From Occallatibacter riparius (GTDB lineage Bacteria > Acidobacteriota > Terriglobia > Terriglobales > Acidobacteriaceae), in the NCBI RefSeq assembly GCF_025264625.1, contig NZ_CP093313.1, positions 2,790,001 through 2,854,000 of the forward strand: a DNA stretch of 64,000 bases, given 5' to 3'. The number at the start of each line of letters is the position of its first letter. Position 1 is the stretch's first letter. This document shows, piece by piece, positions 35,179 to 44,785 of the stretch. The notes under the pieces were generated by a model. It saw nothing but the letters and a program-made list of their open reading frames with translations. It did not search any database and was not told where the DNA came from. The position numbers and the translations under genes are program-made.

Positions 35179-38100
35179 TTAGAAGGTGTACCGCAGGCCG
35201 AGTTCGAGAATGCGGCGCCCTTCCTTCAGAGGAGCGTACCCGAACTGCGGATTGGCCGCTGCGCTGGAGCTTTGCAGCGCCTGGTTCACGTCCATGCTGT
35301 TCGTGGCCTGGCTGAAGTTCATGGTGTAGTTCTGCGTGTTAACCGCAGTGAAGCTGTTGTTGGCGTGGTTGATGAAGTTGAACGCGGCAACGCGGAGCTG
35401 AATGTTGTTGCGATCGCTAATTTTGAAGTTCTTGGCTGCTGTGAGGTCCGTATCGAAGAACGCGGGCCCGGTTACGTGGCCGTAACGATACGCGCCGTTG
35501 GTGCCGAGCGCCGGCAGCGTGAAGGCGTTCGCGTTTACGTACTGATTCGAACCGCTGTGGATAGCCGGATTGGCAACCACGCGGGGCTGCAGGTTTACGT
35601 CCGGCGTGCCAAGGATGTTGGTGTTGCTGACCGCCAGCGTGCAGGTGCCGGTGCCGGAGGTCGTGGCGCAGGTGCTGTTGTTGTTGGCATTGACTGCCGC
35701 AACCGCACCCACCGGCACTGCGAGCGATCCACCGATTCCGAAGTTGGAGCTGATCATGGAGGGGAGGTTCGGGCCGCTCTGATATTGCACGATGCCCGAG
35801 AGCTGCCATCCGTTGGTGACGCCGCCGATGAACCGCTGCTTCACGAAGTTGCCGAAGTCGTAAGACCAGGCCGCGTTGAAGATGTGGCTGCGATCGAACG
35901 GCATGTAGCTGTAGTCGTTGTGATAGTTGAAGGGATCGGCCGGATAGCTGTAGGTTGACGAGCCGCCGATGCCGAGGATGCCCAGTGCCTTCGACCAGGT
36001 GTAGTTCACGGAGTAGTGCGCTTTGCCGGTCTGACGCGCGAGGCCCACCTGAAGGCCGTTGTAGTTGGCATAGGCGTTGTGCCGCGGCACGAACACGTGG
36101 TTGTAGAGCGGGAAGCGCTTGTAGGTGTCGATGTGCGCCTGGTCGAGCGAGCTGACGCTGGTGTTGTTTCCGCCGACCGTGGGACCAAACACTGGATAGA
36201 CCATTCCGGCGGTGGCCGCCGTGTCAGGGCGCGAGTTGGGCTGCGGCTGGAAGAGCGAGCCGACAGGCAGTGCGTTGAGATCGTCGAGGGTGGTGTTCTG
36301 CGTGGAGCCGTCGTTCAGCAGCATGTCGCTGGAGTTTCCAACGTAGGAGAGCTCCAGGAGCATGTTGTAGGGGAGCTTCTGGTCCACGGACAAGTTGTAG
36401 GTTCGGACGCGCGGCTCCTCGTCGTCCTTGGAGTCAAATGCGTTGACGCTGGTATCAGGCGTGAAGCCGGAACCGTTGCTCACCTGGGACTGATAGGAGC
36501 TGATCGAAGAGAAAAGCAAGGGGCCGTTCACGGTGTACGTGCGCATGCCGATTACTGTCTGGCTCTCGTTCGACGCGTCGTTGTAGGAGTCGTGGGTGCG
36601 GTATACGCCGAACCCGCCACGCAACATGGTGTTACCCGTGCCGAAGATGTCGAACGCAAAGCCGAGACGAGGTTCGATAAAGCCCCAGCGCGTAGGACGG
36701 CCGGCGTTGGGGATGGAGTTATTCATTGCATGCCACTGCACGCCAGGCAGGGAAGGATTGGTTCCGTTGGCGTAGGCATCGGCTGAGAAGGTCGCAATTC
36801 CAACGCCGTGCGCATCGCTCCACGGGGTGGTGTGCTCGATACGCAGACCGTAGTCGATGCTGAGGCGCGGAGTGAGACGCCAGTGGTCCTGCGCATAGCC
36901 GGCCAGGTTCCAGAAGTACAGATTGGGCTCGGGCATGATGTTCGTCTGGTTGTACTGGAACACGATGCCTTCAGCGAAGTTGGCGAGATAGTTGCCGCCA
37001 TTGCCGCTGCCCACCGCACCCGTAGAATGCAGGGTGCCCTGCACCGGGTCAGTGAACGTTTCGCCCACGTAGTACTCGTTGATGGTGCCGTTGGTGTTGA
37101 TGAAGGGGGCGACCTGCGGATTGTTATCCCACTGGTAGAACATGCCTGCGCGGAACGTGTGCTGGCCCATCACCTTGGTCACGTTGTCGCCGGCAATGCG
37201 AACCTGCTTATTGGCGAAGATGCCGCCGTAGGTGGTATCGGGCGTGCGCAGCAGTGGCAGGCCGTCGTTGCCGTAGTCCTCAAGCGTGGGCTGCACATGG
37301 CTGCCGTTGTTGAAGACGCCCTGGTAGGGGTTGTTGTTGAGGGCTGACGGAGTCTTGGGCAGGAAGTTGGAAGTCACATAGCCGCCGCCTGCGTAGAACT
37401 CGTTGGTGAGCGACGGGCTGAAGATGTGCGTGTAGTTCAGGCTCATCACGTGCGAGCCGTACTTGCTGGTGAGACCGCCGCCGGGAACATTGATTCCGCC
37501 GAGATTGCCGCGCGCCGAGTAGTACTCGTTCTGCGGCACGTAAGACAGGCCCTTTTCAATCGAGTAGGTGGCGAACAGCTTATCGTTGTCGCTGATGGCG
37601 TAGTCGACACGGCCCTTTGCCTGCCACAGGTTGTTGTTGACGAGGTTGGTCGTGATCCAGTTGTAGATGCCGTTGCTGGTGGTGTTGGGCATCGGCATTT
37701 CGTTCATCACGATCTTGCCGAGCGGATCCATGTAGGGCGCGATGTTGCCGTTGGTGAGAGCACTGCCGTTGGGAGCAGTCTGAGGCACACGGCAGATATT
37801 GAGGTCTGGGATGTAGCCGGAGCTGGAGCCGTTGTACGTGCAGCCACCGCCGTTGGGACTTATGCCGTAAGCGGGTCCGAGGTACTGCTGGAGTTGCCCC
37901 GCGCTGAAGTCGCCGTTGCGCATGCCTGCGGTGGGGACAAGAGCCGTGAGAGTTGCACTGGAGGCGCTTCCATATGCGTAGGTGTTGCGCTGCGCATAGT
38001 CTTCAGCACCGACAAAGAACGTCAGCTTCTTGTCCTTGTTGAAGTTCGTGTGAGGCACCAGAACGGGACCGCCGAAGGTGAAGCCAGGATAGACATAGCG

Positions 38101-39003
38101 ATCCGGGGGCTTGTTCTGTCCGCTGTACTTTGCAATCCAGTCAGCGGAGTTCAACTGCGTGGTTCGAGCGAAGGTATAGAGCGAGCCGTGGTATTTGTCG
38201 CCACCCGACTTGCCTACCGCGTTGACCACGATGGGACCGTGAGCCTGGTCGGCCGTAAAGCTGGAGGTTTGCACCTTCACTTCGGCAACCTGTTCGTAGT
38301 TCACGTTCTGCATGCCCTGGGCCATGTTGCCGGGATCGGTGATGTCCATGCCGTCGGAGAGAAGCGCCTGGCCGTTCACCGGAGTTCCGTTTGCGGCGTA
38401 CTGGCCGAGAGCGCCGCCCGGAGTTACCTGGGCAGGATCGTACTGACGGTTGTCAACGTTGCCGCTGCCGCCGTTCGAAATGGCGAAGCCGGGGAGGATC
38501 TTCAGCAGTTCGGTTACGTCGCGGCCTTCGACCGAGAGGTGCTGGATCTGCTCGGCGGAGATGAGCGAGCTCTGTTCGCCGGAGTCGAGCGTGATGGAGT
38601 CGGCGGCGGACGTGACGTTTACGGTTTCAACGGCGCCAGACAGCTGCATCTGGATTCCGCGCACCGTACGCTGGTCGCCGGGATCAAGGTGAATGGCGGT
38701 CTGCTGGAAATCGTGGAAGCCAGTGGCGCTGATGGTGATGTCGTAGTTTCCAGTGGGAACGGCGGAAAACGAAAATGCGCCTGTACCGTTCGAAACTGAA
38801 CTCCGAGTGTCGCCCGTCGACTCGTTCTTGAGCGTGATGGTCGCGTTGGGAATGACGGCGCCGCTTGCGTCCGTTACGACGCCTCCCAAAGTGGCGGTCG
38901 TAGTCTGCGCGCCTGCACGGTTAAAGGCCAATCCCGCGATCACGAACATCATGGCCCACAACGCAATGAGGCGCCCGTAACAAGAAGTAGTGCTGTTAAT
39001 CAT
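35179..39003 (-). CDS. Oar-like TonB-dependent outer-membrane receptor
   Basis: A 1274-residue protein. Signal peptide (to about residue 33), then a carboxypeptidase-regulatory-like beta-sandwich (TATLGGVVTDASGAVIPNAT, TGAFSFSAVPTGNYDITISA), a plug domain (about 110-260, with VEGRDVTELLKILPGF and ALLSDGMDITDPGNMAQGM) and a large beta-barrel ending GLRYTF with the terminal phenylalanine expected of outer-membrane proteins. This SusC/Oar-type receptor is greatly expanded in Acidobacteriota and is thought to import oligosaccharides or other large nutrients. ATG 39003 is chosen for TGAGGA just upstream. No SusD partner lies beside it. The substrate is unknown. Confidence 0.92.
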   Translation of the reverse strand: MINSTTSCYGRLIALWAMMFVIAGLAFNRAGAQTTTATLGGVVTDASGAVIPNATITLKNESTGDTRSSVSNGTGAFSFSAVPTGNYDITISATGFHDFQQTAIHLDPGDQRTVRGIQMQLSGAVETVNVTSAADSITLDSGEQSSLISAEQIQHLSVEGRDVTELLKILPGFAISNGGSGNVDNRQYDPAQVTPGGALGQYAANGTPVNGQALLSDGMDITDPGNMAQGMQNVNYEQVAEVKVQTSSFTADQAHGPIVVNAVGKSGGDKYHGSLYTFARTTQLNSADWIAKYSGQNKPPDRYVYPGFTFGGPVLVPHTNFNKDKKLTFFVGAEDYAQRNTYAYGSASSATLTALVPTAGMRNGDFSAGQLQQYLGPAYGISPNGGGCTYNGSSSGYIPDLNICRVPQTAPNGSALTNGNIAPYMDPLGKIVMNEMPMPNTTSNGIYNWITTNLVNNNLWQAKGRVDYAISDNDKLFATYSIEKGLSYVPQNEYYSARGNLGGINVPGGGLTSKYGSHVMSLNYTHIFSPSLTNEFYAGGGYVTSNFLPKTPSALNNNPYQGVFNNGSHVQPTLEDYGNDGLPLLRTPDTTYGGIFANKQVRIAGDNVTKVMGQHTFRAGMFYQWDNNPQVAPFINTNGTINEYYVGETFTDPVQGTLHSTGAVGSGNGGNYLANFAEGIVFQYNQTNIMPEPNLYFWNLAGYAQDHWRLTPRLSIDYGLRIEHTTPWSDAHGVGIATFSADAYANGTNPSLPGVQWHAMNNSIPNAGRPTRWGFIEPRLGFAFDIFGTGNTMLRGGFGVYRTHDSYNDASNESQTVIGMRTYTVNGPLLFSSISSYQSQVSNGSGFTPDTSVNAFDSKDDEEPRVRTYNLSVDQKLPYNMLLELSYVGNSSDMLLNDGSTQNTTLDDLNALPVGSLFQPQPNSRPDTAATAGMVYPVFGPTVGGNNTSVSSLDQAHIDTYKRFPLYNHVFVPRHNAYANYNGLQVGLARQTGKAHYSVNYTWSKALGILGIGGSSTYSYPADPFNYHNDYSYMPFDRSHIFNAAWSYDFGNFVKQRFIGGVTNGWQLSGIVQYQSGPNLPSMISSNFGIGGSLAVPVGAVAAVNANNNSTCATTSGTGTCTLAVSNTNILGTPDVNLQPRVVANPAIHSGSNQYVNANAFTLPALGTNGAYRYGHVTGPAFFDTDLTAAKNFKISDRNNIQLRVAAFNFINHANNSFTAVNTQNYTMNFSQATNSMDVNQALQSSSAAANPQFGYAPLKEGRRILELGLRYTF

Positions 39004-39216
39004 CTGGTCCTCAGGTCGAATGAAAAGGTATGAGAGGCTCTCTTCGCGCAAGAGGGGGCCCATGGCTGTGCAGCATTGCGCAGGCCAACGAGAGATTGCT
39101 CCGAAGATGCGAGGAAAGAGAACCTTAGGTTTGAACCGGGTTTAGCTGTTTAACTCCATAAATGCCGAACGAACTCGAAACGATATACGGGCCCGTTTCC
39201 TACATGCTGCTCGACT

Positions 39217-39246
39217 TTCATAACGTACGCAGAAAGCAGCTGTCAA
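39217..39246 (-). promoter_or_regulatory. Possible promoter of the TonB receptor gene
   Basis: On the minus strand, TTGACA (39246-39241), an 18-nt spacer and TATGAA (39222-39217). Just downstream lies ACGGGCCCGT (39187-39196) inside GAAACG...CGTTTC (39177-39199), a palindromic site placed where a repressor would block initiation. Boxes fit moderately. Confidence 0.4.
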
Positions 39247-39500
39247 ATCGCTTTACTTGAAGGGTTTTGGATGGAACGCGGCAAGAAGAGCTAAATGCTT
39301 TGCAACGATGGAATTACATTTGGCCGCAGCGCGCAGAGCTGGAGTGCCCTCTAGTAAAGCGATTTTCGAACGAATTTATGCGATTCTAATCGCGGGTCCC
39401 ACGTTGCGAAACCGAGTCTTCGCGCTAACTTGGGGGGTTGTTCCCAGAGTTCGCGCGAGAACAAGAGGAAGGAGGGGGGGGAAGTGGCTCCGAGTGGTGC
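39247..39500. other. Intergenic sequence between glmS and the receptor promoter
   Basis: About 250 bp beyond the glmS stop, with a G-rich run (AAGGAGGGGGGGAAG, 39470-39484). I see no gene and no clear glmS terminator. Confidence 0.4.
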
Positions 39501-41384
39501 CTACTCAACCGTCACTGATTTGGCGAGGTTCCTTGGTTGATCGACGTCGCAGCCGCGACGCACGGCGATGTAGTACGCCAGCAACTGCAATGGCACGATC
39601 TCAAGCAGCGGGGACAGTAGTTCGATCGTGGCCGGAATATGGATCACGTGCTCCACAAGCTGGCCGATCGTGGTGTCTCCCTCAGTAGCAATCGCGATCA
39701 CGCGCCCTGAGCGCGCAGTGACTTCCTGAATGTTCGAGAGGGTCTTCTCATAGCGTAGTTTCGATGCGGGATCGGACTCGTCGCGCGAGGCGAGCACCAC
39801 CACGGGCAGAGTCTCGTCGATCAGCGCATTCGGCCCGTGCTTCATCTCGCCGGCCGGATAGCCTTCGGCGTGAATGTACGAGATCTCCTTCAGCTTCAGG
39901 GCGCCTTCGAGCGCGATGGGGAAGTGGATGCCTCGGCCCAGATAGAGGAAATCGCGGGCATTCGAAAAATCCTTCGCGAGCTGTTCGCATTGCGGCGAGC
40001 TGATGCGCAGCACCTCTTCAATCTTGGCGGGAGTGCGGCTCAGCTCCTCCATCAGCGCGACGGACTTTTCCTTGTCCAGGCGCCCGCGCAGCTGTCCCAG
40101 CTTCAACGCGAGCAGAAATAAGGCGGTGAGCTGCGATGTGAAGGCTTTGGTTGAAGCTACGCCGATCTCTGGTCCTGCGTGCGTGTAGATGGCGCCATGT
40201 GCTTCGCGTGCAACCATTGCTCCAACGACGTTGCAGATGGCCACTGTTTTGGAGCCGAGGTTCTTCATCTCGCGCTGCGCGGCCAGCGTGTCGGCGGTCT
40301 CACCCGACTGCGTGATTAACAGTCCAAGTGCGTTGCGATCGGGGATTGGATTCCGATATCGATACTCGCTGGCATAGTCGACGTCAACCGGCAGACGCGC
40401 CAGCCGCTCGATCATGTACTTGCCGGCCATGCCCGCGTGCCAACTTGTTCCGCAGGCGGCGATGTTGATGCTTGAAGCGGCGGCGAGCTCCTCGTCATCG
40501 ATATCCATCTCGCCGAGGTAGACCTTGCCCGAGTCGAGAGAAAAGCGGCCCAGGGTGGTGTCACGGATGGCGCGCGGCTGCTCCCAGATTTCCTTGAGCA
40601 TGAAGTGCTTGTAGCCGCCCTTTTCCGCCTGGATGGGATCCCACTGGATGCGCTGCAGCTCGCGCTTGACCGGCTCGCCGGCGAAGTTGGTGAGCGTCAC
40701 GCCATCAGGCGTGAGGATGGCCATGTCGCCGTCGGCCATAAAGTACATGTTGCGCGTGTGATGCAGAATGCCTGGCACGTCGGAAGCGATGAAGTACTCA
40801 CCTTCGCCCACGCCGATCACCACCGGAGGCCCGAGGCGGGCGGCAATGATCTTGTCCGGCTCAGCGGAAGAGAGAATGCCGAGGGCGAACGCGCCGGTCA
40901 GATGCTTCACTGCCTGGCGCACCGCGTCTTCAAGTGAGATCGGCTTGTCTCCTGCTTCCGCGTCCTTCTGAATCTGTTCGATCAGATGGGCGATGATCTC
41001 GGTGTCGGTCTCGGTAACGAACTTGTGGCCCTTCCCGATCAGTTCGTGCTTGAGCTCAAGATAGTTCTCAACGATTCCGTTATGAACGACGACGATGCGG
41101 CCAGTGCAGTCGCGATGAGGATGAGCGTTTTCTTCCGTAGGGCGGCCATGTGTAGCCCAGCGCGTGTGGCCGATGCCGAAGGTGCCCTTCAGCGGCTTGT
41201 CGTGAAGGACGTCTTCAAGTTTCTGCAGCTTGCCAGGCGCCCGGCACACCTGCAAAAGCGCGCTTTCGGGTCCGCCAATTGCGATACCCGCCGAATCATA
41301 TCCGCGATACTCCAGCCGACGCAGTCCTTCGATGATGACCGGAACCACTTCCTTCCGGCCCACATAACCTACAATTCCGCACAT
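39501..41384 (-). CDS. glmS: Glutamine-fructose-6-phosphate aminotransferase (isomerizing)
   Basis: A 627-residue cytoplasmic enzyme making glucosamine-6-phosphate, the entry to peptidoglycan and LPS amino sugars. The N-terminal Ntn glutaminase domain starts MCGIVGYVG with catalytic Cys2 and has [21 protein letters not shown] and HNGIVENY. Two SIS isomerase domains follow (about 300-430 and 475-610, with [30 protein letters not shown] and [20 protein letters not shown]). The end [11 protein letters not shown] is canonical. It lies 89 nt downstream of purS on the same strand, so it is possibly co-transcribed. No glmS ribozyme is seen in the short leader. Confidence 0.96.
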   Translation of the reverse strand: MCGIVGYVGRKEVVPVIIEGLRRLEYRGYDSAGIAIGGPESALLQVCRAPGKLQKLEDVLHDKPLKGTFGIGHTRWATHGRPTEENAHPHRDCTGRIVVVHNGIVENYLELKHELIGKGHKFVTETDTEIIAHLIEQIQKDAEAGDKPISLEDAVRQAVKHLTGAFALGILSSAEPDKIIAARLGPPVVIGVGEGEYFIASDVPGILHHTRNMYFMADGDMAILTPDGVTLTNFAGEPVKRELQRIQWDPIQAEKGGYKHFMLKEIWEQPRAIRDTTLGRFSLDSGKVYLGEMDIDDEELAAASSINIAACGTSWHAGMAGKYMIERLARLPVDVDYASEYRYRNPIPDRNALGLLITQSGETADTLAAQREMKNLGSKTVAICNVVGAMVAREAHGAIYTHAGPEIGVASTKAFTSQLTALFLLALKLGQLRGRLDKEKSVALMEELSRTPAKIEEVLRISSPQCEQLAKDFSNARDFLYLGRGIHFPIALEGALKLKEISYIHAEGYPAGEMKHGPNALIDETLPVVVLASRDESDPASKLRYEKTLSNIQEVTARSGRVIAIATEGDTTIGQLVEHVIHIPATIELLSPLLEIVPLQLLAYYIAVRRGCDVDQPRNLAKSVTVE

Positions 41385-41473
41385 AGGCTGATTTTAAAGG
41401 GATGAGCCGTCAAGGAATGAGACAAAAGGATCCCGACGCATTAACTAATTCGCAATCCTGATGCGGTCTTTAC

Positions 41474-41719
41474 TTATTCCTCAATGCGGTATGAGAATTC
41501 CTCGATCACGGGGTTCGTCAGCACGTCCCGGGCGATCTTCTCTACCTGCTCGCGCGCCTGGTCGGCCGCAAGCCCGTCGGCAAGCGACAGAACGAAATAC
41601 TTGCCCTGCCGTACTCCGTCCACCTGCCCGTACCCGATCTTCCGCAACGCGTTCTGGATCGTCTGGCCCTGGGGGTCCAGGACCGAAGTCTTCAAAGTGA
41701 CATAGACATGCGCCTTCAT
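41474..41719 (-). CDS. purS: Phosphoribosylformylglycinamidine synthase subunit PurS
   Basis: An 81-residue protein with the PurS block order: AHVYVTLKTSVLDPQGQTIQ, then NALRKIGYGQVDGVRQGKYF and VLTNPVIEEFSYRIEE. PurS is the small subunit that channels ammonia from PurQ to PurL in purine synthesis. purQ and purL usually follow it; here glmS comes next, so the partners must be elsewhere. Full length for the family. Confidence 0.93.
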   Translation of the reverse strand: MKAHVYVTLKTSVLDPQGQTIQNALRKIGYGQVDGVRQGKYFVLSLADGLAADQAREQVEKIARDVLTNPVIEEFSYRIEE

Positions 41720-41866
41720 TATCCGTGATTATAGTTCTGTAAGTACCCCGCGCGCTCGGAAGGGCCCGCAGGCCCGCGATCTTCCCCAGTTGTCCGCTTT
41801 CACCCCGCTGCCAGGGAACATGACGGCCGGTCCATAGGTTTTTGTCACTGGCCCGCATCAAAGGAT

Positions 41867-41922
41867 CGTGTAGCACTAGCGTGGTAGCACCCATCGTGCC
41901 GCACTCACGTGTAGCACTCACA
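41867..41922. repeat. Four tandem iteron-like units upstream of ppa
   Basis: Successive units CGTGTAGCACTAG (41867), CGTGGTAGCACCCAT (41880), CGTGCCGCACTCA (41895) and CGTGTAGCACTCA (41908) share CGTG-x-AGCAC at 13-15 nt spacing. They end about 52 nt before the ppa start and could be repeated protein-binding sites. Confidence 0.6.
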
Positions 41923-41973
41923 CCCGAGCCATAGGCTGCGAACTGCGCAGCACTACTTAGGAGAGCAAGAGAA

Positions 41974-42546
41974 ATGATTAATTATTTGGAGCTGCCCATT
42001 GGCGATCGTTCGCCCGAGGTCTTCCGGGCTGTAATCGAGATCCCCAAGGACAACACAAACAAGTTCGAGTACGACAAGCAGTTGCACGTTTTCAAGCTCG
42101 ACCGCAACCTGCACTCGCCTGTCCACTACCCCGGCGATTACGGCTTTATTCCCTCTACTTTGAGCGATGACGGAGATCCTCTCGATGTGCTGGTGCTGGT
42201 TCCGTCGCATAGCTTCCCGGGATGCGTGCAGGAAGTGCGGCCCATCGGCCTGCTTGAAATGCTGGACCAAGGCGTTCTGGACGAGAAGGTTCTGGCGGTC
42301 GGCAAGAACAATCCTCGCTATGCCAACGTGTGGAATTACACCGATATCTACCCGCACCTGCTGAAGGAAATCACGCACTTCTTCTCCATCTACAAAGATC
42401 TGGAAGGCAAGCGTGTCGAGATCAAGGGATGGCATGACGCAGCCTATGCCCGCGACCACGTGGTGAAGGCAACTAAGAACTTTGAAGAAACCAAGCTCAA
42501 GAACGCTACCGCCAAGCAGATCGAAGCCAAGGTCAAGGTGGGCTAA
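41974..42546 (+). CDS. ppa: Soluble inorganic pyrophosphatase (family I)
   Basis: A 190-residue cytoplasmic Mg-dependent enzyme. Family I residues are visible: the substrate-binding FKLDRNLHSPVHYPGDYGFI and the metal-binding DDGDPLDVLVL signature, then YKDLEGKRVEIKGWHD. It removes pyrophosphate from biosynthesis. This window also encodes a membrane pyrophosphatase, so the cell can either discard pyrophosphate energy or store it as an ion gradient. AGGAGAG precedes the ATG. Confidence 0.96.
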   Translation: MINYLELPIGDRSPEVFRAVIEIPKDNTNKFEYDKQLHVFKLDRNLHSPVHYPGDYGFIPSTLSDDGDPLDVLVLVPSHSFPGCVQEVRPIGLLEMLDQGVLDEKVLAVGKNNPRYANVWNYTDIYPHLLKEITHFFSIYKDLEGKRVEIKGWHDAAYARDHVVKATKNFEETKLKNATAKQIEAKVKVG

Positions 42547-42573
42547 AGAGGCGAATTGGATTAACTGGATAAA

Positions 42574-42606
42574 AATGCCCTCGCCTGAGCGAGGGCATTC
42601 TGTTTT
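42574..42606 (+). terminator. Rho-independent terminator of ppa
   Basis: A perfect 11-bp stem, AATGCCCTCGC/GCGAGGGCATT, with a CTGA loop, then CTGTTTTT. Confidence 0.9.
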
Positions 42607-42638
42607 TGGAGGCTTACCAGAGCCGGGGGGGCCGGTGA

Positions 42639-43385
42639 CTAACCCTTCCGGCGATAGAGGATCTGGAAGTCGTAGCCCTGATTTGCCGGGAACAGGGCGG
42701 CAACTGCTCGCAGGCGTTCGGCCAGGGCCGGCGCGGCCAGCAGCGGATACTCGCGCTCGCGCAGATCGTGATAGTCGAAGTCGACCGCCAGGGAGAGCAT
42801 GTAGATGGCCAACGCGTCGGAAAATGCGGACTCAATGTAGACATTGCGCGCGCGTTCATCCACGGCGCGGCCGTTTCGATTGTCCTGAACACGACGGCGG
42901 GTTTCCCATGCATCCTGACTGGTTTCGCCGCGGACCTGCGCCTGGGCCTGCGACCAGGCCAGGGCACCGAATTCCTCCGGCACGCCGGCAACTTCAACAA
43001 AATTGTGAGCCACATTGATGAAGAACTCGAATGCCAGGCCGAAGCGGTCTTCGACAAGCCGCGTGGAGAGAAACACCGCTTCCATGGAGCCAAAGGTGCA
43101 ATTGCGATGACACACTGCGCGATCGCCGAGGTCGGCTGTGTAGGCCGGCGCGATCATAGTGTCACCGGTGTCGGCGATGGCCAGCGGTACAAAATAGTAA
43201 GCGCGCCGACTGAGGGCCGGAGCCAGCGTGGCTGGTACCGCGCCGACTAGGCGTTCGAGGTCAGCGTCGGAGATCCGCGTCTCTCCCCATGCTGAGTAGC
43301 GGACTCCGTTCGGCGCTATGGCGGCTTCAGCCTGGGTGGCCACCTTCTCCGCTTGCCAAAGTTCAAGTTGTGCGCTGGATGCCAT
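42639..43385 (-). CDS. Conserved protein of unknown function
   Basis: A 248-residue protein without signal peptide or membrane segment. It has a CHRNC cysteine pair (DRAVCHRNCTFGSMEAVFLS, about residues 91-95) and an alpha-rich rest, EDRFGLAFEFFINVAHNFVE and YIESAFSDALAIYMLSLAVD, then DFDYHDLREREYPLLAAP. I recognise no named family or catalytic motif. It is divergent from the small membrane protein at 43414 by 28 nt, so the two probably share a regulatory region. Confidence 0.7.
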   Translation of the reverse strand: MASSAQLELWQAEKVATQAEAAIAPNGVRYSAWGETRISDADLERLVGAVPATLAPALSRRAYYFVPLAIADTGDTMIAPAYTADLGDRAVCHRNCTFGSMEAVFLSTRLVEDRFGLAFEFFINVAHNFVEVAGVPEEFGALAWSQAQAQVRGETSQDAWETRRRVQDNRNGRAVDERARNVYIESAFSDALAIYMLSLAVDFDYHDLREREYPLLAAPALAERLRAVAALFPANQGYDFQILYRRKG

Positions 43386-43413
43386 CGAATAGGTATTCTA
43401 GACGACAGGGGTC

Positions 43414-43743
43414 ATGCTTCAAATGACGGATTCTGCACATATAGCGTCGGGCCACGCCACGAGACCGATCGGAGGCGGGGGCGGCAAGATATTCGGCTTC
43501 CCTTTGCGCGGCTTCGGACTGGTTTCGAGCCTGCTGCTCAGCTTTGCCTCGGCTTTGTTTACCTTCTGCGTGACCACGATGGTAGCAATCTTCGCGCTGC
43601 TGATCTACCGCGCGAATGGGCATGCCGCGGTGGATATGGCCATCAGTTACCGCGATTTCGGCTTCCCGGCCAGTTTGGTGGTGCTAGCCATCGCGCTGCC
43701 TCTTTTCCTCACGCTCTGGATCAGAGCCAAGATCATGGGTTAG
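43414..43743 (+). CDS. Small two-helix membrane protein
   Basis: A 109-residue protein with a glycine-rich cytoplasmic lead (GGGGGKIFGFPLRG), a first helix at about 38-64 (SSLLLSFASALFTFCVTTMVAIFALLI in part) and a second at about 83-104 (SLVVLAIALPLFLTL). No family recognised. Starts at ATG 43414 or 43423. It ends 4 nt before kdoO, so the two are likely one transcript. Confidence 0.7.
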   Translation: MLQMTDSAHIASGHATRPIGGGGGKIFGFPLRGFGLVSSLLLSFASALFTFCVTTMVAIFALLIYRANGHAAVDMAISYRDFGFPASLVVLAIALPLFLTLWIRAKIMG

Positions 43744-43747
43744 CCAG

Positions 43748-44674
43748 ATGCCAGTACACGCCATTTCGCTCGATGCGTTGAATTCGGCCTTGCATGGCGG
43801 CGAGGGTCAACTGCGCGCGTGGGCTGCACAGCTTGAGGCCGGAGGAGTGATCTACTTCCCGCAAACGCCGGTGCCCATTCCGCCCGCCGATCTGGAGGTG
43901 CTGCTGGGGCAGAAGCAGACGCACAGCAGCCTGCATAAGAACATCGCTTACAAACCCAATCGCGATGAGTTGACCGGCGTCGATGCGAAGTCCTCGCCCG
44001 CCGAGGCAGTCGAGCAGTTGCAGGGAATTATGCGGCGCTATTCGAAGAGCGTTGAAGGTTTTCTGGCGGAGTTTCTTGCGCCTTATGAGCAGCGCTGGAC
44101 CCTGGATTACGCGAGCTATCGGCCGATCGAGGAGCAGGGAAGGGACCTGTCGACGCGCAAGCGGAACGACCTGCTGCACACCGATGCCTTTCCAACGCGG
44201 CCCACGAAGGGATGGCGGATCCTGCGCTTCTTTCACAATATCCACCCGACGCGAACGCGCGACTGGGTGACGGGCGATGCATTCGCAAAAATCGTGGGCA
44301 ACTTTGCGCCGGGCAAGCTGGCAATTCCGCAGCCGGACGGCGCGGTAGCGAAGGCCGGAAAGGGGCTGGCGAAAGCAACGGGGCTGGCTGGCCTTGTTCC
44401 GCAGTGGAAGCGCACGCCCTATGATGAGTTCATGATGCAGCTACACAACGCCATGAAGGAAGACTCGGAGTTCCAGGGCGTCTGTACCAAGGAGTACTTC
44501 CAGTTCGCTCCGGGATCGAGCTGGATGGTGTACACGGAGACGGTGCCGCATGCGGTGCTCGCCGGTCAGTATGCGCTGGAGCAGACGTTCCTGGTGGATC
44601 CGGATGCGATGGTCACGCCGGAATCGGCGCCGGTGAGGGTGCTGGAAAAGATGGCGGGGGCACGGCTGGTGTGA
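43748..44674 (+). CDS. kdoO: Kdo hydroxylase family protein (Fe(II)/2-oxoglutarate dioxygenase)
   Basis: A 308-residue protein resembling KdoO (PF11004), which hydroxylates Kdo in lipid A-core at the membrane. The family block RKRNDLLHTDAFPTRPTKGW contains the iron-binding HxD (H about 144, D about 146). FFHNIHPTR follows, and the distal histidine lies in VYTETVPHAVLAGQYALEQT (about 267). The lysine-rich middle (about 200-215) could bind the LPS surface. Kdo to Ko conversion stabilises the inner core. Gene symbol by family resemblance only. Confidence 0.8.
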   Translation: MPVHAISLDALNSALHGGEGQLRAWAAQLEAGGVIYFPQTPVPIPPADLEVLLGQKQTHSSLHKNIAYKPNRDELTGVDAKSSPAEAVEQLQGIMRRYSKSVEGFLAEFLAPYEQRWTLDYASYRPIEEQGRDLSTRKRNDLLHTDAFPTRPTKGWRILRFFHNIHPTRTRDWVTGDAFAKIVGNFAPGKLAIPQPDGAVAKAGKGLAKATGLAGLVPQWKRTPYDEFMMQLHNAMKEDSEFQGVCTKEYFQFAPGSSWMVYTETVPHAVLAGQYALEQTFLVDPDAMVTPESAPVRVLEKMAGARLV

Positions 44675-44677
44675 AAA

Positions 44678-44703
44678 AGGCAGGCATTAGGGTATTGGTA
44701 TTA
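44678..44703. repeat. GGCATTAGGG-type short repeat
   Basis: AGGCAGGCATTAGGGTATTG followed by GTATTAGCG matches the CATTAGGGATTAGG repeats near 13945-13968. Confidence 0.45.
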
Positions 44704-44728
44704 GCGGCGGTGGATTCGACAAAAGAGA

Positions 44729-44760
44729 GAAAGGCCGCGAACTGGAGTTCGCGGCCTTTC
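44729..44760. terminator. Bidirectional terminator between kdoO and the desaturase
   Basis: GAAAGGCCGCGAACT/AGTTCGCGGCCTTTC (44729-44743/44746-44760) is perfectly self-complementary and forms a stem of about 13-14 bp with a tight loop. It sits between convergent genes. Confidence 0.8.
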
Positions 44761-44785
44761 GCTGTCTAATCCTTGTTACCTGCTC

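Noticed and set aside
37426..38799. 457-codon open frame opposite the TonB receptor
   Set aside because: Shadow of the receptor gene: valine- and glycine-rich, no domain, and the other strand carries a clear signal peptide, plug and barrel.
41385..41473. glmS ribozyme upstream of glmS
   Set aside because: The gap is 89 nt and shows none of the ribozyme core; the ribozyme is known mainly from Gram-positives.
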